NCBI GenBank assembly: GCA_009760855.2
Contig: WPIO01000004.1
Coordinates: 5,978,501 to 6,042,500, forward strand
Direction: 5' to 3'
Length of the DNA: 64,000 bases
Source of the DNA: Cristatella mucedo
Taxonomy: Eukaryota > Bryozoa > Phylactolaemata > Cristatellidae
Part shown: piece after piece, positions 23,891 through 64,000 of the stretch
How the letters are laid out: each line of letters opens with the position of its first letter
Numbering within the stretch: the stretch's first letter is position 1
Notes under the pieces: model-generated
Database searches by the model: none
Told to the model about the DNA's origin: nothing
Seen by the model: only the letters and a program-made list of their open reading frames with translations
Translations under genes and position numbers: made by a program

Positions 23891-26741
23891 TATTTTTGAC
23901 AGCCCAAAAACAAGCACACGCCGTTGGCATGAATGCCTTTAGTGTGACGCCACACGACGATTCTGTGTCTCTAGTCTAGTCTCTAGTCTCTAGTATGGCC
24001 TGGCATAGTGGTCACAAAGCTTCGGCGTACTCTTTTTTTTTGCTGTAGCAAATCCATCGAGTGCTCGAATTTTACTGAAAAGTTTGGCTTGCTGTGGGTC
24101 GAATAACCCACACCAGTTACATTTCGATCAGTTGCTCCACGTGGCCACGTTCTATGGTGTTCAAATAAGGGCACTGGATCAGCAGCACCAAGCAAGTATT
24201 CGTCAAAGCCACCTGACAAGCCACAGGACGGCTTTTCTATACCCTGCTGCTGCTTCAGCAGTCATCGACGGTGAGTTTGAGTCAGGGCCGGGGAGAAAGG
24301 TCGGCGGCTACAAGTCGAGGAGCAGTTCAAGAGCGCAGAGCTTCAGCACTGCGGCTGCTGCTCACTTCCCCAGGCTTCTGACTCGGCGGGCTCATGCATG
24401 CACGCGTGAAGATTTTGGCGACAGGCAGGCATGCGCTCGGTCCAAGCAGGCAGGCTGGGCACCCATCCTCTCGAATGGAACAGTGGCTCACCGACACGAA
24501 ATGCCGACGTGTACGCAGCAAACGTTTGCACCAGGGAATGAAAAGTCGCCTATCAACAAAGGCTATTTCAAAGCCCCACAATTCAGACAGGCAATAAAGA
24601 CAAGACACGAGTCAGGACAGAAGTTGACACACAGCAAGGAGACACGGTCAAGGCTTCAGTCTCAAAAGTACAGTCTTGCCACGCAAAGAGCCCACTAGGT
24701 TCTACGAAGGCTGCCGCTAAGGCAAACAGTGACCGGGTTCGGCCCAGTGGTCAAGGTGCTCACGACGACCAAAGGCTCTGGCTGAGGTAGCGGGCTCGAG
24801 CCCCGAGGCATTGGCACAAGCGCCTGAATAGAGATTATGTTCTCTTGGGGCGCTACACAAATGAATTGCATTTATTTATTTTCCATTTAATGATCTGAAC
24901 AGAAGATGTACAAGCAAAAAACGCAATTACTTATTTCGCCGGGAAGAGCCCACCAGTCGTGCCGAATTCAGTTACACTCCCGTGAGGGTTATGGACTAGC
25001 CAAGTGAGTTTCCTGGCCTTGACCCAATCAAACATTTTCGGGATGAAGTCGAGCGACAGCTGGCCGTCCAGCTCACGTGACTATTTATGCGCATTTTGTT
25101 TACTTCCAACGAGTCTAGAGTGCAACGGCGATGTTCTCGAGCGTTTGATCAGCTCCATGCCTGGGCGAGTCCGTTGCAAATAAGGGAGGTGCAACGTCAT
25201 ATAAGCTCAACCGATCAAAGTATGAAGTGATAACTGCAACAACACGCTGCCTTTTTCATTTCAGCCAGTGCACACAGGTTTGGTTACACAGACGTCCGAG
25301 ATTTACACGACATGCTGGTGAGAAGGGAGCCATCATTGCAGCTGCCTTAACTATCCAAATATGTTTTTTTTTGTGTTTAAACTTATGCTACCGAAGCAGC
25401 TGACAAAAAATACAGTTGCTCAGCTGACAAATATAATATTGCTATGTGATCGCCAGCTCGATGAGCGAGCAAGCAGCCTGCTTGCTTTTCTGTCGAGTAG
25501 AAGCCACAGACGAAACTCTCTCTCCTACACCTGGCATCACTGCAGAGAGTGAAGGGACCAACACAAGAGCTACCACGGTAGTCACGACTTCACAATGCCG
25601 ACTGCGCCGCAGGACAACTTCTTACGGTGAAACACACATCCCACACACAACTGTGCAAAATAGACTTCAAGGCACGATTAGGAAAATAAATTCTTGACAC
25701 TTGACAATATACGTTACACGACGAACCGTTCGAATGCAGGCGATGGTCTGCTGGAGTTGGGGGGAAAATAGCAAGGCATGACGTACACAATCTATTTGTG
25801 GTTTATAGCATCATCGACATGTACTTACCATCTAACGGGACGTTGTGATACTGCTGCTGTGCCTTCACGGCATCAGCTTTTCTCTCGAATATCACATCAG
25901 CAGTACCAAGAGACCGTCCAGACCGATCGTAATTAACAGTGGCCTTTTTCAGAGTACCAAATTCAGCAAATAGCTCCTGAAACAGACAAGGTCAGATAGT
26001 TGCAACTGCAGCATAGGCCGTCAGCACACATTACAGTAATAAGCAGTGCCTAGTCGCCTCAGGACAGCAAATGCAGAAAGTAGCAATGCAACGTTGACTA
26101 TCATGGCAACGTACACTCAAAACGCAAAAGTATTTACGAGGGATGCACGATCGACTCATCTTCGTCTAACAGCACCGAAAAAACGTGCTTGAGGTACTTA
26201 AATATTCCTTATTGTGAGATACAAAGTTCCCTATGCACCACCATGGCTGGCCTTTGTGTGGCCTCGAAGTTTCAGACATGTTGCATCGCATTCTTCAATT
26301 AGAGGTTAGTGGACTCTACCTCTATTCTTTATAACTTCATGTACATGCCAGGGCATTGGCCGGGTCAGCTCTCGGCAAGCATCGGAAGTTAAGCAGCCTA
26401 ACAATAGCTCAAACCGAGTAAAAAGCTGCCGAGAAGACGAATAGACAGTTCTCAAGTCCGAGTGAGTGTGCCAACCTGCCCTACATATGTTCAAAAGGGT
26501 GAGATCTGAAGATTGGCGCGGCCAACTAAGTACTCTCGAGTACACTCGAGTTGGCAAAGAATTGCTTCGTTGCCCTCGCAGTAACCCTGGGGTCATTATC
26601 TACTGGCCAAACACAGAGAAGAGCTCTGGTGCAGGGAAACCCAACAGTTTGTGGATGACGTCTACGAACACGTTCTTATCGGTAATCCAGTCAATACGGC
26701 TAAAGGTTACACTACCATACTTGAGCCCAGACCGAAATAAG

Positions 26742-26773
<32 letters not shown>

Positions 26774-29700
26774 AGAGGAGAGAGAAAATACTCGGCACTT
26801 TTTCCATGGTTGACGAAAGACTCTGTTTGCCATGCTGCCACTAACCAAACTTGCATGCCGACCCTGTGCATGTCACCCATAACCATTCGATTGTGCTTCC
26901 TTAGCAGCAAATGTAAAGTGCATAAGAGGTATCTGAGGGTGCTATATAAAATGCATCATTATTATTATCATCTCAGTGAATCATTAATTTACTATCGCCG
27001 GTCCATAGAACATGCATTCACTCACCAGCTATAAAGTGGGCGTTTTGATGTGCTAATAGCTGATGGCTTTTCCAGTGAGGGTCCATAATTAACGACTCTC
27101 GTTTTCTGCCACTTGATTAGCAACAACTTAATCCATTTTACTGTTTGCCTTCTCTGTCTTCCACAGGGTAGAAGAGCACCATATGAGCACAGCTGTGCTG
27201 CCGTCACAAAGTGCATACTAACTCACATTCGCACAAGCACCGAAACTTTCAGCTGTTCGGACTGTAAGTACCAATGCATTCTGGCCATTATTACAAGGTA
27301 AACTATTGTTCCAGGCAGCCGGAATGTTTTTGCTTCAGACAGTTATCCGCAAGGCAGTCATCGACACCTTAGTTACTTTATATGTAAAACTATCGGGTTA
27401 ATGTCAAAGTTGGCTCACACCCTGCCAAGGAACATTTGGCGGTTCGTCACTAGTCGGTTTCTATTTAACACCTTTGTGACTAAACGTGCATCACAACAAG
27501 GATACGATTGCTGCCATCAGGCCCATCTTAGGTTGACAAAAGCCACCGACGAGGCTCACATAGCTGATACGATTTGAGTGATTAAATATAAGAATTCACA
27601 AGATATGCCGATCTAGTCCCACCATGCCCTCCGACGAAAGGTAAAATTAACTAGGCCAAAGATAGAATTAGACCAATCAACGGCCAACGTTGGCGACACG
27701 AACACTTGACACTTCGTACAAGATTTACGATAGCAGAAAAAGCTGCAAGACGTGGCCACGAGGGCACATCTCCGGTGCAATCTCACACAGGTACGGCATT
27801 CAACCATCAGCAGACACCCATAAAGGATGCTCAATGCAAGCCCGACACTACACAAGGCCGTGTTACTGTGTTATTGCATTTACACTGCAAGAATATGAGA
27901 CCACTGCGTAAACGAACGTTGCATCACAGGTCACAAGTATTAAGAAAACCGGAGCAATTGGTCAGGTCGAGCCATAAGATGCATGCACAGCACCAGGTAC
28001 ACGGCTGAGCATAACCAGAAGACACTGCCATGGTTAAGGTGGCAGCAGTAGGCCAAGATTTCGGAGGAACACGTGGCAGAATCAACGGGTGAAGCCGCGT
28101 GTGCTTTGCAAAGCATAGGGTGTCGACCGACATCACTGCTGGGTGTATCAATGACCAGCCAACCTTCGTTGCTCAGCAAACACAGCCTGCAATAGGGACC
28201 CACATTACTGCACGTTCCATGAAGAGAATACCGACACATTCGCAGGAAGAAGCACCGGTAGCACCAACACGTGTTCACGTGAAACAGCGGAAATGCCTCT
28301 CTGAACGCAAAACTAATAATTATAACAATATGGCATTTTATTAGCATCCTAACATAACTTAATCTCTTTCTAGGCACTTTACATATGCACTGGTTAGTGA
28401 TAAGTCAGTTTCAGAACACACAGGCACACATACGACAATTTACTTGCACGGAGCAAATACTGCCAGGAACATGCGTGTTTCTCGGTAGTTAAAAATGAAT
28501 AAATATATAGACAAGGTCATGCCAGCAAATGTGACCGCCAGTAAGGAGTGAGTTCAAGGCTCTGAGAGCACGTGAACTAAAGGTCTCATCTCCGAATGAT
28601 TTGAGGTTAGAGGCACAGCCAACCTAAGAGAATAATAGACATGCACGCATGGCACACAATCCAGATCGTAGATACAAATGAATTATAATACAAGCATGGT
28701 ACTGATTATAAAGTATTTCGCGTAGGCAGGCCTAGAAAGATAATGGAGGGGACCTACAAATGAGTGCCACAATGGCGATGTTGACATTATGCTTGATGAG
28801 GAGGGAGCTCAATCATGTCAAGAGATCTCTTGGTATAATTTGGGGCCGTGAGGACTTATACTAAGTGTCTGGTTTTGCACCAGCTATAATTGTCTTATTG
28901 CACCGAATACAAGACTTGCATGCAGTTAGTTACATAAGTCTACTTGAGATGTCACGATCCCACAGACTTTTCGCATTTACTCCTAGCCACAAGTCTTTCT
29001 ACTTATATCAAGGAAGAAATGCTAAAGTCTTTGGGATCTCGACATCTCAAGTAGACTTACGTAACTAATTGCATGCAGGTCATGCAATAGTTATGTAAAT
29101 CTACTTGAGATATCACTCATCACATAGACTTTCGCATACGCTCATGGCTGTAAGTAGGAACATACGTCTGTGAAATTGATCTAGTGAAATCTTGTGATGT
29201 ATCTAGTCATCTAGTATAACGTAAATTCAGAACAGAGCACCTAGACTACATGCAAATGCTACAGAGGATATGCAAACCAAGCCCATTTTGTAGGTTGAGT
29301 GGTCTGTTCCAAGTGACTCTAGCTTTGCACACAGCTAGTAAGGATTGCTGTTCACTTTTGATTAGACTTTGCAGCGAGTGGCAATCAGCGATCAGCAACA
29401 ACACATGCTGCCAAGGATGCTTAAGTGAGAGCTCGACACGACCTGCTGCAAGGCAGGGATGAAAGGATACCGACAGAATCATGCCACTAGCATACAAATC
29501 AAAGCCGAGATTATGTTTGGCAAGTCCTGCTGAAATAGAACCTAAACCACAGCAGTGCACCGCGTGGCGTGACCTGCACGCGGTCAGATGTGCCTTGTTA
29601 GGAAATTCTAGAAATTTGCAGCATTCAATCGCAGGCGAATATTCAATCGACAGCACGACCTTGCGAACAGCGAATTGGGCACAGGAGCCACAAGAGAAAG

Positions 29701-30293
29701 CGAGTCGTCGGCGTCGTCCACGTGGGGGTCGGTTGGATAGTCGAAGGACCAATCCAGGCAGCATTCACTTTGTGAGGGCAGCACAAAAGCAGCGCAGCCG
29801 ACGAAGCCGTTGTACGTACGTACCTGGATATCGGCGTCGTTCACGCCGAAGTCGAGGTTCGTTATTAGCAGTCTATTTCCGCCAGCTTGCTGCGAAAAGC
29901 CAGCACTTCTGGGAGCATAAGCCGTGGCCGAGTCGAAGAGATCGTGGTCCCAAACATCGGGCATCTCCTTAGGCTAACAATTCAAAAGACGCACGGATGG
30001 TCGAGCGCCTCGAAACCGAAGCCGGAAAATGCGCAGACGACGAGCGGAGATAGCGGCGGCGGTCGCGGTCACGATTTGTGCTTACTTACCCGCTGATATG
30101 GGCCCGAAGGCTGCCGCTTTTGAACTCCGCCGCGAACGACGCCGCCGCCGGATCCTCCTCGTCTACCAGCGCGGCCGCCTCCGCCGCCACGCCGCTGACC
30201 ACCGCCGCCGAAGCCTCGCCCACCTTTTCTGGATCCTTTTATTCCTCCTTGTTTAATGATGTCATCTAAGCTCATGTCTATCTTGTCACCCAT
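22930..30293 (-). CDS. ALYREF: mRNA export adaptor ALYREF (Aly/REF, THOC4)
   Basis: A nuclear RNA-binding adaptor of the TREX complex that binds the helicase UAP56 and hands mRNA to NXF1. Five exons, 30293-30090, 29973-29824, 25976-25829, 23585-23489 and 23338-22930, join in frame to 335 residues. Residues 1-14 ([14 protein letters not shown]) are the N-terminal UAP56-binding motif. Residues about 20-68 are Gly/Arg-rich. The RRM occupies about 101-176, with RNP2 LLITNLDF and RNP1 [11 protein letters not shown] second RGG-rich stretch follows (about 180-255), then the C-terminal UAP56-binding helix [12 protein letters not shown] at 260-271. About 64 more residues follow before the stop, which typical family members lack. 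The first ATG of the family motif is used as start. The gene diverges from the RGS gene 386 bp away. Confidence 0.95.
23489..23585 (-). CDS. ALYREF: ALYREF exon 4
   Basis: Acceptor ATTGCAG, donor GTAAGG. It completes the Gly codon and encodes [13 protein letters not shown], the end of the RRM, followed by a Gly/Arg/Ala stretch. Confidence 0.93.
23814..23886. repeat. (CA)n microsatellite in ALYREF intron 3
   Basis: About 36 CA units preceded by a short CG/CA alternating segment. Confidence 0.98.
24733..24880 (+). mobile_element. SINE-2 copy a (tRNA-derived with LINE tail)
   Basis: The tRNA-like head carries GGGCTCGAGCCCC as B box. The tail, AATAGAGATTATGTTCTCTT then GGGCGCTACACAAATGAATT, matches the LINE A tail. 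Other copies lie at 32505-32622, 36250-36372, 48755-48905, 52695-52885, 53483-53640 and 56530-56690. Confidence 0.8.
25829..25976 (-). CDS. ALYREF: ALYREF exon 3
   Basis: Acceptor CAG before 25976, donor GTAAGT after 25829. It encodes [20 protein letters not shown] and the RNP1 core, then [19 protein letters not shown]. It ends one base into a Gly codon. Confidence 0.95.
26300..26720 (-). mobile_element. Tc1/mariner-like transposase remnant
   Basis: On the minus strand the frame contains [11 protein letters not shown], a decayed form of the Tc1 signature WPSQSPDLNPIE. Upstream is a GATAATGACCCC stretch matching the DNDPKH region. Stops and substitutions make it inactive. It lies in ALYREF intron 2. 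Confidence 0.65.
26743..26772 (+). repeat. Poly(G) run of 30
   Basis: Thirty consecutive G residues in ALYREF intron 2, C-run on the transcribed strand. Confidence 0.95.
26815..26970 (+). mobile_element. LINE A tail fragment
   Basis: CATGCTGCCACTAACCAAAC, GCAAATGTAAAGTGC and terminal ATT triplets match the 3' end of LINE A. It is short and 5'-truncated. Confidence 0.75.
28320..29560 (-). mobile_element. Degenerate LINE A fragment in ALYREF intron 2
   Basis: The tail motif lies at 28345-28385, a C-terminal domain remnant near 28540-28620, and an RT block C remnant ([13 protein letters not shown]) near 29490-29520. It is more diverged than the other copies. Confidence 0.65.
29824..29973 (-). 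CDS. ALYREF: ALYREF exon 2
   Basis: Acceptor TTGTTAG before CCT at 29973, donor GTACGT after 29824. It is 50 codons, phase 0 on both sides. It encodes [15 protein letters not shown], the family linker, and RNP2 of the RRM. Confidence 0.95.
30090..30293 (-). CDS. ALYREF: ALYREF exon 1
   Basis: ATG at 30293-30291, donor GTAAGT after 30090, phase 0. It encodes residues 1-68, including the UAP56-binding motif and the first Gly/Arg stretch. Confidence 0.95.
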
Positions 30294-30679
30294 ACTAGTG
30301 CGGTGGATGGGCACAGGCGGCAGGCAAAGGCGCGGGTAACGACACAAGGTGCCGCAAAATAAACGAAAATGGCGGTACGCGACGTTAGGTGGCGCTGCGC
30401 TAGCTCCCGCGCTCTGGTTGGCTGCTGTTCGACGAGGGGGGAGGGGAGCCGGACGTGAGCGCGTGCGTTCGGCGCCCGACGCTTTGTCATCTGCTGCGCT
30501 TGCTGAGCTCGTGGAAGCGGATTTCGCTGCGTGCGACGAGAGCGTAATCTTATTAGGAGGAGATGGACGAAATTGACGAATGATCAGCGCCATAACTTAA
30601 TTAGACCGAGTGCTGCCCTGTAGCCCAACGTGCGCGCGCGCGAGTCGTTCAGTCGTCTTCTCGCCGTCCGGTGGGAACC
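30294..30679. promoter_or_regulatory. Bidirectional promoter between ALYREF and the RGS gene
   Basis: The 386 bp between the two start codons contain many CpG dinucleotides, no TATA box at a sensible distance, and an AAAATGGCGG motif at 30366-30375 matching the YY1 core. YY1 sites are frequent at transcription starts of TATA-less housekeeping genes. The GCGCGCGCGC run at 30633-30642 adds to the CpG-island character. Both 5' UTRs must lie here unless upstream non-coding exons exist. Confidence 0.7.
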
Positions 30680-60470
<29,791 letters not shown>

Positions 60471-62221
60471 GTGGGCACCGCTGACTCGCGCCATCGCTGC
60501 CACCACTGCTGCGGCCGGTCCGATGCAGATGTGTTGTTTGACACCTAAGAGTCGCTTATTGCACGGTGACAGGCTGTTTAGTGATGGCTAGACTAGTCAT
60601 ACGAGAGAGTTACACATCTTGCCATCTGCTTGGACCTATATTATGTTGCAACAAGGTCATGTCACCAAAGCAGACATCACGGTTGCAGCTTGGCACCCAA
60701 TTGCAACTGTAGTTGAGCCTAGATTTGCTTGGATCACAGAGCAGAGATAGAAAGAGTGGAAACTACAGGCCTGCTTACAAGAGAGGATGCTAGCTACGCT
60801 TTGACCTGACATAGCTGAGCAGATCTACAAAAGTAGCCTCTAGACAAGGAAGACCAATGTTGGGGTTGCAGCCCGGGCTAAGGCTTCCAAATCTACTGTG
60901 CACTCTCCCCGCATTTTCGGAGTATCGCTTAGCTGAGCTTTCCTGACGTAACGGAGCAGCACATCTTGGAGACTGAAGAATAATGCGGTATGGGTACGTG
61001 CCAAGAGTGTGCAATTTCTTGTCCGAGTTTCAGCCCCACGACGACCAGTGCCCGGCCCGGCCAGCTTAGAGCCGGGGTTGGCTAGAAAAAAAGGATTCAA
61101 GGATACAGCCCAGTGTTTGGCACTTGGAATCACCTGTGCAGACTGCTACCCAAGTCTCCACTGCTAGGGCGATAGCTACCCCCCCCCCATCCCACCCCAG
61201 CCGTAATGCCACACACTAGCTTGGCAAGAGATTAAGGCTCAAGATAAATCAGCTCGAGTATATCTAACTACCTCAAGTGTCAGAATCAGAAATTAAATTA
61301 GTGATGCCTTAGCAGATTACTCCTGCCTCGAGTTCTGCTGACGAGTACTTATTTCTTCGAAACCATGTCAACACCTTAGCCAGCTTAATTCCACGTCACC
61401 TGTTCTGTTGATGTTTCGTGCCTGTATGGCATAGCTTGTATTATTGTATGTCGATACATTTGTGGAGGCCGAGTTGGTCATTCTTGTACTTTTCTAGCTT
61501 GGTGGTTCTTGAGTTTTTATTATACACATGTGGGCTTTAATGAAGAATTTGCTCCCTTATCTATAGTTTTGGATAGTAAGTCGATTCGTCCCAAAGCTTA
61601 TGAGTTACGCGGGTAAAAGCATGCCAGTTCCTTCCATCAGAAAAAGAGCTGCAAGAAGCTCCAACTTGGATTGTATATTGCTAAATTTTACATCTTGAAG
61701 ATTACTTGGGGATTGCATGTTGGAAGCAATCATCCGAGTGTGCCCACAAAATTTAGCACGATTTCGGGTGCAGGTTCGCATGCAATCGACTGCAGCAGCG
61801 CCGGCTAAAACTGAAATCACCTCAGGGCATTTTGAATAGCGAAAAGAAGGATGCCATTGTAAGCCCAACTGACTAGTGTAGCATAATAACCAAATATAAG
61901 GTAGCCATATTAAAATGCCTGAAAAGGCCTATACGTGCAAGCACGGCAACTCTCAAGCGATCGACGATGGACTGTGCACTGTTCAAGCATCCCATCGAGG
62001 CTCGCTAATGGATCTGTCTACTGAAGCACATGGATTAAAGTGGATTTAGATGGATTTTGGTGGTGACAAGCGTCTTTGAAGCTCATTTGCATGACGTCAC
62101 GAGCAAAAGATGACATGAAATTTGGCGGGTGCATTTGTAATTAGAGTGGATTGCAGTGCAGTGGATTTCGGTAATTCTTCACTCGTGTCTCTATATTTGC
62201 CTGGGAGTGCCTTCGGGCGAT

Positions 62222-62327
62222 CATGTGCATTTGTGTTTGTGTGTGTATGCACACGTGCGTGCGTTTCTGCATGTGCGCGCATGTGTGAGTGTGTGTACTT
62301 GTGTAGGTGTTTGTGTATTGTGTGCCT

Positions 62328-62360
<33 letters not shown>

Positions 62361-62400
62361 TGCGCGCATGCATGTGTGCGTGCGTGGGTGTGTGCTTGCA
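62222..62400. repeat. (TG)n-rich imperfect array
   Basis: TG dinucleotides with CG, CA and GC interruptions, alternating purine-pyrimidine over about 180 bp. Confidence 0.9.
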
Positions 62401-63427
62401 TTCATGTTTGTGTTGTCGTAAAAATCATCAAGACTTTTCAGAAATCTTGTTTATTCTGGGTTGCAAGTCTGTCATTTTACTTACTTGATGCCGAGTCATC
62501 GTTCTAGAATCTTTGTTATACTGGGCTATTAAAGTCGGACTAATTCCCAAAAGTTGCATTTGCCACCACCTCTCCCAATGAGTAAGTAGGAAGCTTGCAC
62601 CGTGATTGGCCTTGGCCACTTACGTGTGACTGTCGTGTCAGAGAGGAAGCCGAGTGATAGCCGAGCCTGTGAGGTGGTTTGCCACTGGGAGACTTTTGCG
62701 TTCATCTTAAGGTTGTGCTCAAGTTCGAGCGAATGTCCTGCCGGAGCAGACCACAAAAGATTGTGCTTTTGCTGCCATTAAGTGCACCATCAGCTGCTGC
62801 TTTTGTCACATGCTGCTGCATTCCAAACGTTATCCTGACGAGTGGAGTAGCTGGAGTAGAGGTAGGAGTAGTGGGACTACAGGCTCTTTCTGCTGCTGCC
62901 GTCTGGGCTCGTTCTGGAGTGAGCTGCTGCCCCACAGTGCTACATGCTTGCAACGAGGCTACTGAATATGTAGATTACAGCTCTGCAGCCTTCTGCCCAG
63001 CTCGTGACCTCTCCCAGACCCACTGAACCATTAGGGCCGTCAGCTCTGTCTAACTCAATCTGTTTGTGAGGGGTGTACGAATTATCTGCCGAATATCAAT
63101 CCTAATCGAAACCAACCGCATACCGTGCCGGGATGAACCAGTCTTTTATGAGCCAGCTGCTGGTGATTGGAAGCATAATGGACCGTAGGTGGTCCTTGGC
63201 TGCGTGTGCCCTTGGCTCTCCAAGTTTCGTTTGTCCCCACAACATCCCAGCTATGAAAAGCCTCAGTCCCGTCCCCTCCTCCTCATCGTCACACAGTCGC
63301 CCTCTGCCTTCTGGTTCTCTTTCTCATCGTGGTGGTTCTCTTCCTCCTGAAGCAGCAGCTGGCTGCCCATCGAATTGCTTGCCCAGCTGAGGTCAATCCC
63401 AGCACATGGCTTCATCTCCACCTTCTT

Positions 63428-63646
63428 CTAGTTTTCTTCCTCATCGTCTTCCTTCTTGTCCTTCTCTTCATCTTCGCACTCGTCATCCTTCTTGTCCTTC
63501 TCGGCGACCCCCTCCACCTCCTCCACCTCCCTGCCAGCACTGCTGGCAGACTTGCGATCGGTGGCAAGTACCGGCCAGGCCATAAAGCTATTTCGTTTGC
63601 GGTTCTTGAGCAGGTAAACGAATTCCTGAAGGCTTCCTAGTCGCAT
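63428..63646 (-). other. Candidate acidic/Lys-rich open frame
   Basis: A 72-codon minus-strand frame with MAWPVLATDRKSASS followed by Glu/Asp/Lys-rich sequence to a stop. It could be the C-terminal exon of a gene inside the RGS intron, or simply the complement of a CTT-rich simple sequence. No family recognised. Confidence 0.2.
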
Positions 63647-64000
63647 AACAAGGAGAACTGAATTATGTGACCTGTTCGGGTTGGACTGTGGCCTGTCATA
63701 GCAGCTGCAGACAGCTGACTGCCAGGTGGTGGTGGGGGGGTTTGTTGGCAGGTGCCTCCTCCTGTCTCATGGTGTGCTGCCTTGTTCCCACCGGTTCCCA
63801 GCTCCTTCATAGTCCTTTCCTAGCTCTGTGCTGAAGCCAAGCTCTGCACCTAAGCAATGCTTGCCATCAATCATTCACCTGAAAGTCGGCTGTTGTAGAC
63901 TGCTTTTCTGGATGCAGTCCTATCATAAGCAGTTTTAGCATCTGACTCTTTCCTCATGAGGCCCGCTTGTCGACTTGACAGAGCTTCGATGGTTTACCAG

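Larger units (their letters stand above)
60471..64000. other. RGS intron, no further exon identified
   Basis: The next R7 segments (linker and GGL domain) were looked for and not found, so they probably lie beyond the window. The region contains a TG-rich array at 62225-62400 and pyrimidine-rich coding-like sequence at 63420-63650. Confidence 0.5.

Overview
The window is animal nuclear DNA, most likely from a bilaterian invertebrate. The genes have many short exons with GT...AG introns. Introns run up to about 10 kb and are packed with SINEs, L2/CR1-type LINEs, DNA transposons and long (GA)n/(CT)n/(CA)n arrays. There is no bacterial gene organisation and no CRISPR. I cannot name the species from sequence alone.

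Layout. (1) Positions 1-1483 (+): the last three visible exons of a fibrillar-type Gly-X-Y collagen chain, ending in a short non-collagenous tail with a CxxC pair. (2) Positions 1.5-22.5 kb: no supported gene. This stretch holds GA/CT satellites, two near-full-length LINE copies facing each other tail to tail, a solo LTR inserted in a LINE tail, and a 470-bp fold-back sequence. (3) Positions 22.9-30.3 kb (-): a complete five-exon gene for the mRNA export adaptor ALYREF (Aly/REF, THOC4). All splice phases agree and the protein is 335 residues. (4) Positions 30.29-30.68 kb: a 386-bp CpG-rich, TATA-less interval from which ALYREF and the next gene diverge. (5) From 30.68 kb to the window end (+): the 5' part of an R7-family RGS gene (RGS6/7/9/11, EGL-10/EAT-16 type). 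Seven phase-consistent exons cover the N-terminus, DEP domain, DHEX region and start of the linker. The GGL and RGS domains must lie beyond the window.

The most notable material is the nested mobile DNA in the RGS introns. Positions 44660-46418 hold a hAT-like element with terminal inverted repeats and an 8-bp target duplication. It sits inside a LINE, and a second LINE copy in the window shows the empty site. Inside it is a second element bounded by perfect 22-bp inverted repeats and carrying a (CA)n tract and a degenerate CCCTAAA array. Near 53350-53700 lies a sequence that strongly resembles the SPIN (Space Invader) hAT family, known for horizontal transfer between animal phyla. It is itself split by a SINE. 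Two tRNA-derived SINE families are present, and one shares its 3' tail with the resident LINE, which points to LINE-driven mobilisation.

The three genes are not functionally linked: an extracellular matrix protein, a nuclear RNA export factor and a G-protein regulator. The only structural relationship is the head-to-head ALYREF/RGS arrangement.
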